Source: DATEPR01 sp036491115 (GTDB taxonomy: Bacteria > Actinomycetota > Actinomycetes > Mycobacteriales > Pseudonocardiaceae). Taken from it: DNA of 64,000 bases. The notes under the pieces are model-generated. The model did no database searches and had not been told where the DNA came from. It worked only from the letters and a program-made list of their open reading frames with translations. This document shows positions 53,566 to 62,789 of this stretch, piece by piece. The stretch lies in NCBI GenBank assembly GCA_036491115.1, contig DASXCQ010000059.1:1-64000 (forward strand), read 5' to 3'. The translations under genes were made by a program, and so were the position numbers. Within the stretch, counting starts at the first letter, position 1; each line of letters opens with the position of its first letter.

Positions 53566-56500
53566 CTACTCGGGCTGCAGCCAGGCCACCTGCATCCGCT
53601 GCTGCCCCAGCTTGCGCGTCACGATGGTGCCCCGGCCGGGCGGTTGGGCGCTCGGTTTCACCGTGCCCCACAACACACCCTCGTCCTTGCTGCCGCTGCC
53701 GACCAGGCCGGGGCTGGAGATCTCCTTCAGCTTGCCGATCACCGGGTCGTAGGTGGACCGGGATGCGCCACCGGTGCGCCGCATGACCACCATGTGCAGT
53801 CCGACGTCCTTGGCCTGCGGCAGGAACTCCGACAGCGGCTGCAGCGGGTTGCCCGCCTGGGTGGCCACCAGGTCGTAGTCGTCGACGATCACGAACAGCT
53901 CCGGACCGTTCCACCAGGACCGGTTGCGCAGTTGCTCCTGGGTGACGTCCGGGCCGGGCAGCCTGCCGGTCATCGAGTTGTGGACGTCCTTCATGACGGT
54001 CTGCAACTGGTTGCCGGAGACCACGTAGCCGAGCAGGTGCTCGGTGTTGATGAACCCCAGCATGGTGCGCCGGTAGTCCACCAGGAGGATGACCGCCTCC
54101 TTGGGCGTGTAGTTGTGCGTGATGCCGCGCACGATGCAGCGCAGCAGGTTGGTCTTGCCGGACTCGCCGTCGGCGAACGCCACGAAGTGCGGTTCCGCGT
54201 CGAAGTCCAGGAACACCGTGGCGAGCTCGTCCTCGTTGACGCCGATCGGGACCATGTCCTTCTTCGGCAACTGGGCCGGGATCACCAACTGCTCGTAGGG
54301 CAGGACGTCGGGCAGCAGGCGCACCTTCGGCGCGTTCCGGCCGCGCCACGAGCCGCGGATCTTCGCGGCCGCGTCCTGCACGCCCGCGGCCACCGACTCC
54401 GGGTCGGTGGAGGCGTCGATGCGCGGCAGGCCGGTGAGGAAGTGCAGCTTGTCCCTGGTCAGACCGCGACCGGGACGGCCGGCCGGCACGTTCACCGCGA
54501 CCCGGCGGTCCACATCGGACTCCGTGGGATCGCCGAGACGCAGCTCGAACCGGGTGCCCAGCAGGTCCTTCAGCGCGGGCCGGATCTCCGCCCACCGGTT
54601 GGCCGCGACGACGAGGTGCACACCGTAGGACAGGCCCTGCGCGGCCAGCGCCACGACCTGCTGCTCCAGCTCCTCGAACTCCTGGCGGAAGTTCAGCCAG
54701 CCGTCCACCAGCAGGAAGGCGTCGCCGTGCAGGTCGTCGGGCAGTTCGCCGCGCCGCTTGCGGTTGCGGAACTCGGTCATCGAGTCGATCTGGTTGTCCC
54801 GGAAGCGGGCCTCGCGCTCGGCGACCAGGGTGGTCATCTCGGCGACCATCCGGCGGGCCAGGTCGGGGTCCAGCCGGCCGGCCACCCCGCCGACGTGCGG
54901 CACGCCGTTCAGCGTGGCCATCGTGCCGCCACCGAGGTCGAGGCAGTAGAACTGCACCTCTTCCGGCGTGTGCGTGACGGCCATGGACATGACCAGGGTG
55001 CGCAGCAGCATCGACTTGCCCGACTGCGGGCCGCCGACGACCGCACCGTGCCCGGCGGCACCGGAGAAGTCCGCCCACAGCAGGTCGCGGCGCTGCTCGA
55101 ACGGCTTGTCCACCATGCCCAGCGGCACCTGGAGCCGGCCGTTGCCGAAGAAGCCGGACGCGGACAGGCCCCGGTCGTCGGTGGGCTGCAGCGGCGGCAG
55201 GAACTGGTCGATGGACGGCGGCTCGTTCAGCGGCGGCAGCCACACCTCGTGTGCCGGCGGGCCCTGGCCGTTGAGCTTCTTGACGACCAGTTCCAGGTAG
55301 GTGGGCTCGTTCTTCTCCTCTTCCTTGGGCCGCGCGACCTCCCTGGCCCGCTCCGGTTCCTTCGGGATCTCCACGAAGTCCGGGACGAACAGCTTCGGCC
55401 TGCGGTCGCTGGTGATCGGCGCGGACGGCCCGGCCACCTGGATGCCAGACGGCCGGAACGGGCCGGACACGTAGGTGGCCTTGAACCGGGTCATCGGTTC
55501 GCCCTGCACGGCCAGGTAACCGGAACCCGGGATGGGCGGCAGCTCGAACGCGTCCGGCACGCCGATCGCCGCGCGGGACTCGGCGGCGGAGAACGTCTTC
55601 AGGCCGATCCGATAGGACAGGTAGGTGTCCAGACCACGCAGCTTGCCCTCCTCCAGGCGTTGCGAGGCCAGCAGCATGTGCATCTGCAGCGACCGGCCGA
55701 CGCGGCCGATCTGCAGGAAGATGTCGATGAAGTCGGGCTTGGCGGTCAGCATCTCGGAGAACTCGTCGATGCAGATGAACAGCGCCGGCAGCGGGTCGAG
55801 ATCGGCGCCGTTCTCGCGCATCTTCTCGTAGTCCCACACGTTCTTGGCGTTCGCCTTGGCCAGCAGCTCCTGGCGGCGCGCCACCTCACCGGCGATGGCG
55901 TCCTTCATCCTGTCCACCAGGGTCAGGTCGCCGGCCAGGTTGGTGATGGTGGCCGCGACGTGCGGCGCCTGGTCGAAACCGAGGAACGTGGCGCCACCCT
56001 TGAAGTCCACCAGGATCATGTTCAGCGTGGCGCTGGAGTGGGTGGCCAGCATGGCCAGCACCAGCGTGCGCAGGAACTCGGACTTGCCGGAACCGGTGGC
56101 GCCGACGCACAGGCCGTGCGGGCCCATGCCCTCCATGGCCGCTTCCTTGATGTCCAGCTCGACCATCTGGCCGCTCTCGCCCAGGCCGAAGGGCACCCGG
56201 TAGCGGTCGCGCACCGGCCGGGGCCGCCACGCCTGCTGCACGTCGAACGTGATCGGGTCGCCGTTGACGCCGAGCATCTCCAGCAGGTCGGCGTTGGCCG
56301 ACAGCGGGTCCTCGTCGCCGGACTCGGCCTGCGCCCCCATCCGGTAGGGCGACAGGCGGCGGGCCAGCGCCTCGGCCTCGACGACGGTCATCGTGTCCGG
56401 ACGACCGAACCACTCCACACCGCTGGCGCTGCGCGCGCCCAGCCTGCGGTCCTCCACCATCAGGCGCAGGCCGCGCCGGGAGGAGAGGCTGCCCAGCGAG

Positions 56501-57537
56501 TCGGACAGGTCCAGCAGGGTGACGCCGACCAGGCCCTCCTCCAGGACGATGTGCTCCTCGCGGCTGACATCGCCGTCGTCGATGACGATCACGACGTGCG
56601 GGGCGTCGGTGAGCGGCGGGGCGTTGCGGGTGAACCGCTGCCGGTCGCGCAGTTCCTGCTCCAGGTACCGCTCGATCTGGCCGAGCGAGCCGGTGATCAG
56701 CCGCAGCGGGCCGATGCCGTCCACCAGGGACGGACTCTGCGCGTGCGGGAGCCACTTGGCCCACTCCCACTCCTGCTTCGCCCTGCCCGACGTGACCACG
56801 GCGATCAGCAGGTCGTCCGGGGTGTGGAAGGTGGCCATCTGGGCGAGCATCGCCCTGGCCAGGCCGCGGGTCTGGGTGCGCTCGCCCTGCAGGCCGACGG
56901 CGGCGAAGCTGCGCAGCGCGATGGACACCGGCAGTTCCGGCACGATCGAGTGAGCGCGGACGAACCGGCGCAGCGCCAGCGTCGCGATCGGCTCCAGTTC
57001 CTCGACCGGACCGGTCTGCGGCGGCACCAGCCGGGTGTCCAGCCGCTGGGAACCGCGGCCGACGCGCAGGTGCATGAAGTCGGAGTCGGCGGCGCGGCGT
57101 TCCCACATCCGCCTGCTGGTGGCGATGGACCACAGGGTCTGCGGGTCGGGGTGGACCCACTCGCGCTCGGCGCGCTGCTCCTCGGTGGACTCCCTGGCCC
57201 GTTCCCGCATCTGGCCGAGGTACCGCAGGTAGTCCTTGCGGTCCTCGTTCATCTCGGCCTTCTTGTTGCCCCGGCCGCCGCCGGCACCGAGCATGCCGAC
57301 GCTGCCCATCATCATCATGCCGCCCATCAGCAGGGTGGTCGGGTTGTTCTTGCTGATGACGAACATGAAGGCCATCATCCCGATCGACATGAAGATCATC
57401 ACGATCGGCAGGAACTTCATCAGGATGTTGCCCGGTATGGTGCGCGGCACCTCGGGCGGCGGTTCCAGATGCACCTCGCCACCGGGGCGGCGGGGTGCGG
57501 CGAGCCTCGCCGTCCGTTTGAACTGGACCGTGCTCAC
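53566..57537 (-). CDS. eccC4: ESX-4 type VII secretion ATPase EccC
   Basis: A 1323-residue FtsK/SpoIIIE-type motor that recognises substrates and powers export. Two membrane helices lie at about 40-61 and 67-86. ATPase 1 has an intact Walker A GATGSGKS (479-486) and Walker B ending D591-E592. ATPase 2 has GGPQSGKS (835-842), but its Walker B reads LLVDGW, lacking the Glu. ATPase 3 has a degenerate P-loop DGESGKT (1123-1129) with IVDDYD. Only the first site looks fully competent, as usual in EccC. GTG 57537 gives the typical N-terminus. Divergent eccD lies 206 bp away. Confidence 0.95.
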   Translation of the reverse strand: MSTVQFKRTARLAAPRRPGGEVHLEPPPEVPRTIPGNILMKFLPIVMIFMSIGMMAFMFVISKNNPTTLLMGGMMMMGSVGMLGAGGGRGNKKAEMNEDRKDYLRYLGQMRERARESTEEQRAEREWVHPDPQTLWSIATSRRMWERRAADSDFMHLRVGRGSQRLDTRLVPPQTGPVEELEPIATLALRRFVRAHSIVPELPVSIALRSFAAVGLQGERTQTRGLARAMLAQMATFHTPDDLLIAVVTSGRAKQEWEWAKWLPHAQSPSLVDGIGPLRLITGSLGQIERYLEQELRDRQRFTRNAPPLTDAPHVVIVIDDGDVSREEHIVLEEGLVGVTLLDLSDSLGSLSSRRGLRLMVEDRRLGARSASGVEWFGRPDTMTVVEAEALARRLSPYRMGAQAESGDEDPLSANADLLEMLGVNGDPITFDVQQAWRPRPVRDRYRVPFGLGESGQMVELDIKEAAMEGMGPHGLCVGATGSGKSEFLRTLVLAMLATHSSATLNMILVDFKGGATFLGFDQAPHVAATITNLAGDLTLVDRMKDAIAGEVARRQELLAKANAKNVWDYEKMRENGADLDPLPALFICIDEFSEMLTAKPDFIDIFLQIGRVGRSLQMHMLLASQRLEEGKLRGLDTYLSYRIGLKTFSAAESRAAIGVPDAFELPPIPGSGYLAVQGEPMTRFKATYVSGPFRPSGIQVAGPSAPITSDRRPKLFVPDFVEIPKEPERAREVARPKEEEKNEPTYLELVVKKLNGQGPPAHEVWLPPLNEPPSIDQFLPPLQPTDDRGLSASGFFGNGRLQVPLGMVDKPFEQRRDLLWADFSGAAGHGAVVGGPQSGKSMLLRTLVMSMAVTHTPEEVQFYCLDLGGGTMATLNGVPHVGGVAGRLDPDLARRMVAEMTTLVAEREARFRDNQIDSMTEFRNRKRRGELPDDLHGDAFLLVDGWLNFRQEFEELEQQVVALAAQGLSYGVHLVVAANRWAEIRPALKDLLGTRFELRLGDPTESDVDRRVAVNVPAGRPGRGLTRDKLHFLTGLPRIDASTDPESVAAGVQDAAAKIRGSWRGRNAPKVRLLPDVLPYEQLVIPAQLPKKDMVPIGVNEDELATVFLDFDAEPHFVAFADGESGKTNLLRCIVRGITHNYTPKEAVILLVDYRRTMLGFINTEHLLGYVVSGNQLQTVMKDVHNSMTGRLPGPDVTQEQLRNRSWWNGPELFVIVDDYDLVATQAGNPLQPLSEFLPQAKDVGLHMVVMRRTGGASRSTYDPVIGKLKEISSPGLVGSGSKDEGVLWGTVKPSAQPPGRGTIVTRKLGQQRMQVAWLQPE

Positions 57538-57743
57538 GGCAGCAGACACCCTTCCCAGTCGAGCGGCGGCCACCGGCCGAGTGACCCGGAACCGACAAGT
57601 TGCCCCGAACCGTCCAACACGCCGGTCCGGTAAGGCCATACTAGGGGCGCTCACCACCCCGAGCGGTCGGTTCGACACAGTTGGGTACCGACCTGCCGGA
57701 GTGCGGATGCCAGGGATTCTCCAGGACCGGAAAGGGGCCGCTG

Positions 57744-59141
57744 GTGGCGACCGGAACGACGGTGTTCAGCCGGGTGACGGTGGTGGCACCGCGGACGCGG
57801 ATCGACGTGGCGCTGCCCGCCGACGTGGCCGTCGCCGACCTGCTGCCGATGCTGCTGGACATGGCCAAGGAGGCCACCCCGGACGGCGGTGCCCGGCACG
57901 GCGGCTGGTGTCTGGCCCGGCTCGGTGACGCGCCGCTGGACCCCAGTCGAACGCTGGCCTCGCTCGGCGTGGTGGACGGGGACCTGCTGCAGCTGCGCCG
58001 CCGCTCGGAGAACCCACCGCCGCCGCTGTACGACGACGTGGTCGACGCGATCGCCGAGTCGACGCCGAGCAGCTTCCGGCCGTGGACCAAGGAGACGGCC
58101 CACCGGATCGGGCACGCGGCGGCCGGGCTGACGCTGCTGCTGGCCGCGCTGGCCGCGCTGCTGGGCGGTCCGCTGGGTGGCGGGAGCAACGGCATCGCGG
58201 CGGCCATCGCCGCCGGTGTGACGGCGATCCTCGCGATCACCGTCGGCGCCACCATCACGCACGCCTACGACGCGAAGACCACCGGCGTGGTCGTCGCGGC
58301 CACCGGCGGGCTGCCGATGGCCTTCGTGTGCGGCCTGTACGTCGTGCCGGGATCACCCGGCCGGGCCAACTTCCTGCTGGCCTGCGTGCTGGTGCTGATC
58401 GTCGCGGCCGCGTGCATGTTGGTGGTCGGCGCGGGTGGCACGGTGTTCGTCGCCGCGGCCACGGCCAGCGGGCTGGGTGCCGTGGCGTTCCTGGTGGCCA
58501 CGCTGGTGGCCGAGTCGACGCCGGGCATCGCCGCGGGCGCCGCCGCCGTGGCACTGGCCGCACTGTCCGTCCTGCCCAGGATCACCATCCAACTGGCCAA
58601 ACTGCCGCTACCCAGCGTGCCCAGGGACGCCGAGGACCTGCGTGAGGACTCGGGTTTCCCGGACTTCCGGGTGATCGAGCGGCGCACCGGCCTGGCCCAC
58701 GAGTACATGACCGGCATGATCATCGGCTGCGGTGTGACCGCGGCCATCTCGGCCGTGCTGGCCGCCAGCGGCGGCAACATGTGGGGAATCATCGAGGGCG
58801 GCGCGGTGGCCGGCGTGCTGCTGCTGCGCGGCCGGACCTACGCCAACGGTGCCCAGGCCGTCGCACTGCTGCTGACCGGCATGCTCACCGCCGGTGGCCT
58901 GCTGATCGGGTGGACCGTGGAGGCCACCCCGACCAACCGGCTGGTGCTGGTGTTCGGCTCGCTGCTGATCCTCGCGGCCGGCACGCTCGTGATCGGCGTG
59001 GTGTTCCCCGACCAGCGGTTCTCACCGGTGCTGCGGCGTGCCGTCGACGTGTTCGAGGCGATCCTGATCGTGTCGGTGCTGCCGCTGGCGTTGGCCGTGA
59101 TGAACCTCTACAGCCAGATCCGGTCCGTCCATATCGGCTGA
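57744..59141 (+). CDS. eccD4: ESX-4 membrane channel protein EccD
   Basis: A 465-residue core membrane component. Residues about 1-85 form a ubiquitin-like YukD domain (RVTVVAPRTRIDVALPADV, then LGVVDGDLLQLRRRSE). About eleven hydrophobic helices follow from residue 120 onward. EccD lines the membrane complex with EccB and EccC. AAAGGGG six bases before GTG 57744 fixes the start, rather than the longer frame from 57681. The mycosin gene follows 22 bp later. Confidence 0.93.
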   Translation: MATGTTVFSRVTVVAPRTRIDVALPADVAVADLLPMLLDMAKEATPDGGARHGGWCLARLGDAPLDPSRTLASLGVVDGDLLQLRRRSENPPPPLYDDVVDAIAESTPSSFRPWTKETAHRIGHAAAGLTLLLAALAALLGGPLGGGSNGIAAAIAAGVTAILAITVGATITHAYDAKTTGVVVAATGGLPMAFVCGLYVVPGSPGRANFLLACVLVLIVAAACMLVVGAGGTVFVAAATASGLGAVAFLVATLVAESTPGIAAGAAAVALAALSVLPRITIQLAKLPLPSVPRDAEDLREDSGFPDFRVIERRTGLAHEYMTGMIIGCGVTAAISAVLAASGGNMWGIIEGGAVAGVLLLRGRTYANGAQAVALLLTGMLTAGGLLIGWTVEATPTNRLVLVFGSLLILAAGTLVIGVVFPDQRFSPVLRRAVDVFEAILIVSVLPLALAVMNLYSQIRSVHIG

Positions 59142-59163
59142 CCGTTCGAGGAGACCCCACCGG

Positions 59164-60693
59164 ATGACCCGCACCCCGCACGTCCTGGCCACCAGGGCGA
59201 CGGCGATCACCTCGGCAGTTCTGCTCGCCTTCGCCGGCCCGGCCGTCGCCCCGGTGTTCGCGGCGCAGCCGTCCAGCGGCGTGCCGACGCCCGGCCAGCC
59301 GGGACCGTCCACCTGGCAGGCACCGCCGGTCGACATGAGCTACCTGACGCAACTGCCGCCGCCCAACCCGAGGGGCACCCCGGACGACAACACGTTCGGG
59401 CAGAAGCAGGGCGACCAGTGCATCACCAGCGGGGTGGGCCGGACGATCCTCACCGACCGGCCGCCCGCCCAGCAGATGCTGGACATCGACCAGGCCCAGC
59501 AGTTCTCCAAGGGCGACGGTGTCACCGTCGCGGTGATCGACACCGGGGTGAACCCGCACCCGTTCCTGGCCAACGACAACCGGCTGGAAAGCGGCGGCGA
59601 CTACATCCTGCGGGACGGGACCGCGCTGATCGACTGCGACGGCCACGGCACGATCGTGGCCGGGATCATCGCGGCGAACCCGCAGGGCGCGAACACGGCG
59701 TTCACCGGGGTGGCACCGGACGCGAAGATCCTGGCCATCAAGCACACCAGCACCCACTACACCGCCCAGGACGACGACAACCGGCCGGCCGGCGATCTGG
59801 AGACCCTCGCCGAGGCGATTCGCTTCACGGCGGACCGGCCAGACGTCAAGGTGATCACGATGTCGGTGGACGAGTGCGTGCCGATCGCGTTCAAGGACCA
59901 GGCACTGGACGGCAAGTCGGCACGGGAACTGCAGGCCGCCATCCACTACGCGGTGCAGGACAAGAACAAGGTCGTGGTCGCGGCGGCCGGCAACCTCATG
60001 TCGGGCAGCGCGGACCAGAACGGCCAGCAGACGTCGCTGTGCCAGGGCACACCGCAGAACAACAGCCCGGATCCCAACCAGGTCAACCAGTTGCAGATCC
60101 CACCGGTGTACTCCGACGACGTGGTCTCGGTCGCCTCGGTCGATCCGACGACCGGTGCGCCGTCGCAGTTCAGCGTGTGGGGCCCGTGGGTGACGGTCGC
60201 GGCGCCCGGCCAGTTCATCACGTCGGTCGACCCCGGACGGTCGGGTACCGGCCTGTCCAACCAGACCGTCGAGGGCGGGCAGACCATCTCGCTGCAGGGC
60301 ACCAGTTTTGCCGCGCCCTACGTGGCGGGCGTGATCGCGCTGGTCCGGTCCCGCTTCCCCAACCTGACCGCGCGCCAGGTGATGTATCGGATCGAGGCGA
60401 CCGCGCAGCACCCGTCCAGCGTCACCGGCCGGGACCCGCAGGTCGGCTACGGCATCATCGACCCGGTCGCCGCGCTCACCGCGGCCATCCCCGGCCAGAA
60501 CGGCGTGCCGGTGAACACCGAGCGGTCGGTGCCCGCGGTGCTGCCCACGGCCGAGGTGAAGGACTGGACGCCGATGCGGGTCGCGCTGATCGGCACGGTG
60601 GTCGGCGTGGCCCTGCTGCTCGTCACCCTGTTCGTGACGCGCAGCGTGCGGCGCAAGCGGGTGACGGAGGACCCCGCCATCAAGCCGCGTTGA
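59164..60693 (+). CDS. mycP4: Type VII secretion mycosin (first copy)
   Basis: A 509-residue subtilisin-like serine protease. It has a signal peptide (about 1-33), catalytic Asp126 (VAVIDTG), His161 (CDGHGT), oxyanion Asn277 and Ser381 (GTSFAAPYVAG). A C-terminal membrane helix (about 478-500) has a basic cytoplasmic tail. Mycosins stabilise the ESX complex and process some substrates. CGAGGAG precedes ATG 59164. A second mycosin gene follows 25 bp later. Confidence 0.93.
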   Translation: MTRTPHVLATRATAITSAVLLAFAGPAVAPVFAAQPSSGVPTPGQPGPSTWQAPPVDMSYLTQLPPPNPRGTPDDNTFGQKQGDQCITSGVGRTILTDRPPAQQMLDIDQAQQFSKGDGVTVAVIDTGVNPHPFLANDNRLESGGDYILRDGTALIDCDGHGTIVAGIIAANPQGANTAFTGVAPDAKILAIKHTSTHYTAQDDDNRPAGDLETLAEAIRFTADRPDVKVITMSVDECVPIAFKDQALDGKSARELQAAIHYAVQDKNKVVVAAAGNLMSGSADQNGQQTSLCQGTPQNNSPDPNQVNQLQIPPVYSDDVVSVASVDPTTGAPSQFSVWGPWVTVAAPGQFITSVDPGRSGTGLSNQTVEGGQTISLQGTSFAAPYVAGVIALVRSRFPNLTARQVMYRIEATAQHPSSVTGRDPQVGYGIIDPVAALTAAIPGQNGVPVNTERSVPAVLPTAEVKDWTPMRVALIGTVVGVALLLVTLFVTRSVRRKRVTEDPAIKPR

Positions 60694-60718
60694 CACGCTG
60701 CGCCGTATCGTCGTCCGC

Positions 60719-62158
60719 ATGGGGCGGGTAGGCCGGACGGCGCGGCGGTTGGGTGTGGTCGCCGTGGTGTGCGGGGTGTTCGCCGGTCCGGCGTGGGCCG
60801 CCGAGCCGAGCACCACCGCCCCGCCGCCGGCCTGGGAGCCACCGCCGGTCAACACGTCCGCGCTGCCCGGTGATCCGGCGCCCGGACCACCGCCCGGTGT
60901 GACGTACACGCAGCAGAACAACTGTGTCTCGTCCCCGGACACCAACGCGTCCCTGCCCGACCAGCCGGCCGCCCAGACGATGCTGAACATCAAGGGCGCG
61001 CAGCGATTCAGCACCGGTGTCGGCGTGCGGGTCGCGGTGATCGACACCGGGGTCAACCCCAACCCGCTGCTCACCGACCACGGCCGGCTCAAGCCCGGCG
61101 GCGACTACCTGACGCCGACCCACAACGGCACGTTCGACTGCGACGGCCACGGCACCCTCACCGCGGGCATCGTCGCCGCCAACACGTCGCAGCACCCCGA
61201 ACTCGGCTTCACCGGCGTGGCACCGGCCGCCACGATCTACGCGATCCGCCAGACCAGCAGCGTGTTCACCGGCAAGACCCCGCAGGGCCAGGACAGTCCC
61301 GCCGGGACGCCGGAGAGTCTCGCCGCCGCGATCGTGCACGCGGCGCATCTGGGCGTCGGCGTGATCACCACGTCGGTGGACACCTGCCTGCCGGCCACGC
61401 TGGCCGAGCAGGAGATGCGCTCGCCGGGCTCGCCGGAACAGATGTTGCAGGCCGCGGTCGCGTACGCGGTGGAGCACAACGTCGTCGTCATCAACGCGGC
61501 GGGCAACACCTCGTCCTGCGACCCGGCGGGGCAGAACAACCATCCCGATCCCGACGACGTGGTGAACATCGAGTTCCCCGCGGTGTTCACCGACGACCTG
61601 CTGTCGGTGGCGTCGGTCAGCCCGGCGACCGGTTCCGTGTCGACGTTCTCCGAGTGGGGCCCGTGGGTGAACATCGCGGCGCCGGGCGAGGGCATCGTGT
61701 CGGTCAACCCGGCGGTGGGCGGCACCGGCCTGACCCAGTTCTTCACCGAACCGGGTGCCACCAGCGCGGGGACGATCCAGGGCACCAGCTTCGCCGCGCC
61801 CTATGTGGCCGGGGTGGTGGCGCTGGTCAGGGCTCGGTTCCCGACGCTCACCGCGCGCCAGGTGATCACCAGGGTGGAGGCCACCGCGCAGCACCCGACC
61901 GGTCCCGGCGGCCGCAACGACCAGCTCGGCTACGGCATCATCGACCCGGTCGCCGCGCTCACCGAGTCGATTCCCGGGCAGAACGGCGTGCCGTCGGTGC
62001 GCGACTCCACCGTGCCGGCGCAACTGCCGACCGCGCCGGCGAAGGACTGGACCCCGACCAGGGTGGCGTTGGCCGGCACCGGGGTGGGTGCGGCACTGCT
62101 GCTGATCACGTACTTCGTGGTGCGCTCGGCCCGGCGGCGCAAGGACGATCCCGCGTAG
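60719..62158 (+). CDS. Type VII secretion mycosin (second copy)
   Basis: A 479-residue mycosin with signal peptide, catalytic Asp109, His144, Asn263 and Ser357 (GTSFAAPYVAG), and a C-terminal membrane helix with RSARRRKDD tail. All catalytic residues are intact, so both tandem copies should be active. The sequences align throughout but differ in the prodomain-like N-terminus and in loops, so it is an old duplication. TATCGT (60706-60711) lies seven bases before ATG 60719, suggesting its own leaderless transcript. It ends directly against the convergent small gene. Confidence 0.92.
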   Translation: MGRVGRTARRLGVVAVVCGVFAGPAWAAEPSTTAPPPAWEPPPVNTSALPGDPAPGPPPGVTYTQQNNCVSSPDTNASLPDQPAAQTMLNIKGAQRFSTGVGVRVAVIDTGVNPNPLLTDHGRLKPGGDYLTPTHNGTFDCDGHGTLTAGIVAANTSQHPELGFTGVAPAATIYAIRQTSSVFTGKTPQGQDSPAGTPESLAAAIVHAAHLGVGVITTSVDTCLPATLAEQEMRSPGSPEQMLQAAVAYAVEHNVVVINAAGNTSSCDPAGQNNHPDPDDVVNIEFPAVFTDDLLSVASVSPATGSVSTFSEWGPWVNIAAPGEGIVSVNPAVGGTGLTQFFTEPGATSAGTIQGTSFAAPYVAGVVALVRARFPTLTARQVITRVEATAQHPTGPGGRNDQLGYGIIDPVAALTESIPGQNGVPSVRDSTVPAQLPTAPAKDWTPTRVALAGTGVGAALLLITYFVVRSARRRKDDPA

Positions 62159-62524
62159 TCAGGAGTGTCCTTCGTGGACATTCGAGCAGACGGGGGCGAA
62201 CGACCGCAGGATCTCGGTGACCGCGTCCCCCGGGTGGTCGGCGGGCAGGCGGGTGGCCAGGTGATCGACGCCGTCGGCCGTGCTGTCCAGGGCGCCGGCC
62301 AGTGCGGCCATCAGGTCTGACAGCTCACCGCCGACCAGCCCGATCCGCCACACGGCCAGCACGCACGCCGTGGCGTCCGCACCGCTGTCGGTGACGTCCA
62401 GGCCGGCCAGGGGCGCGGCCAGACGCAGTACGACATCGGCCACCGCCCCGGCAGCGATCCGCCAGCGTTCGGCTTCGTCGCGCAGGTCGCCGGATCGGAC
62501 GTCCGCCGGCGACAGGGGGGACAC
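62159..62524 (-). CDS. Small ESX-associated helical protein, unknown function
   Basis: A 121-residue Ala/Leu-rich helical protein starting GTG 62524 and ending NVHEGHS. Segments such as GELSDLMAALAGALDSTADGV form amphipathic helices as in ESX/EspC-like proteins. There is no W-x-G turn or clear YxxxE tail. It begins four bases after the preceding small gene and is the last gene of the eccB operon. A secretion chaperone or substrate is a guess. Confidence 0.65.
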   Translation of the reverse strand: MSPLSPADVRSGDLRDEAERWRIAAGAVADVVLRLAAPLAGLDVTDSGADATACVLAVWRIGLVGGELSDLMAALAGALDSTADGVDHLATRLPADHPGDAVTEILRSFAPVCSNVHEGHS

Positions 62525-62528
62525 GGCG

Positions 62529-62783
62529 TCAGTCCCGGTGCTCGAGGCTCGCGGCCAGCGCGTGCAGGGCGTCCACCATGCCGGCCAGGCGCTGCCGCAG
62601 CGTGCCGGCCGCGTCGGCGTACACGGTGGGCAGGACCGCCTGCCGGCCGGGGGCGCCGAACGACGACGCGGTCACCGAGGTGCCCGCCACCATGGCCAGC
62701 ACAGCGGTGAGATCGTCCGCCGCCAGGTCGACGGTGGTCGCGTAGCCGGTGAGCCAACCAGGGTCGACAGTGATTCTGGACAC
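62529..62783 (-). CDS. EspC-like small protein downstream of eccB
   Basis: An 84-residue protein beginning SRITVDPGWLTGYATTVDLAADDL, a pattern common in EspC/DUF2580-type ESX proteins, then LRQRLAGMVDALHALAASLEH. No YxxxE secretion tail is present. It starts six bases after the eccB stop, so it is co-transcribed. A partner for the following 121-residue protein is plausible. Confidence 0.68.
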   Translation of the reverse strand: MSRITVDPGWLTGYATTVDLAADDLTAVLAMVAGTSVTASSFGAPGRQAVLPTVYADAAGTLRQRLAGMVDALHALAASLEHRD

Positions 62784-62789
62784 AGCCCG

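Noticed and set aside
53644..57633. 1329-codon frame opposite eccC
   Set aside because: It is the high-GC antisense shadow of EccC; it has His/Gln/Val-rich composition and no domain.
60690..60711. TTGACA followed by TATCGT before the second mycosin gene, considered as a full promoter
   Set aside because: The spacer is only 10 bp, too short for -35/-10 use; only the -10 box was kept as a suggestion.
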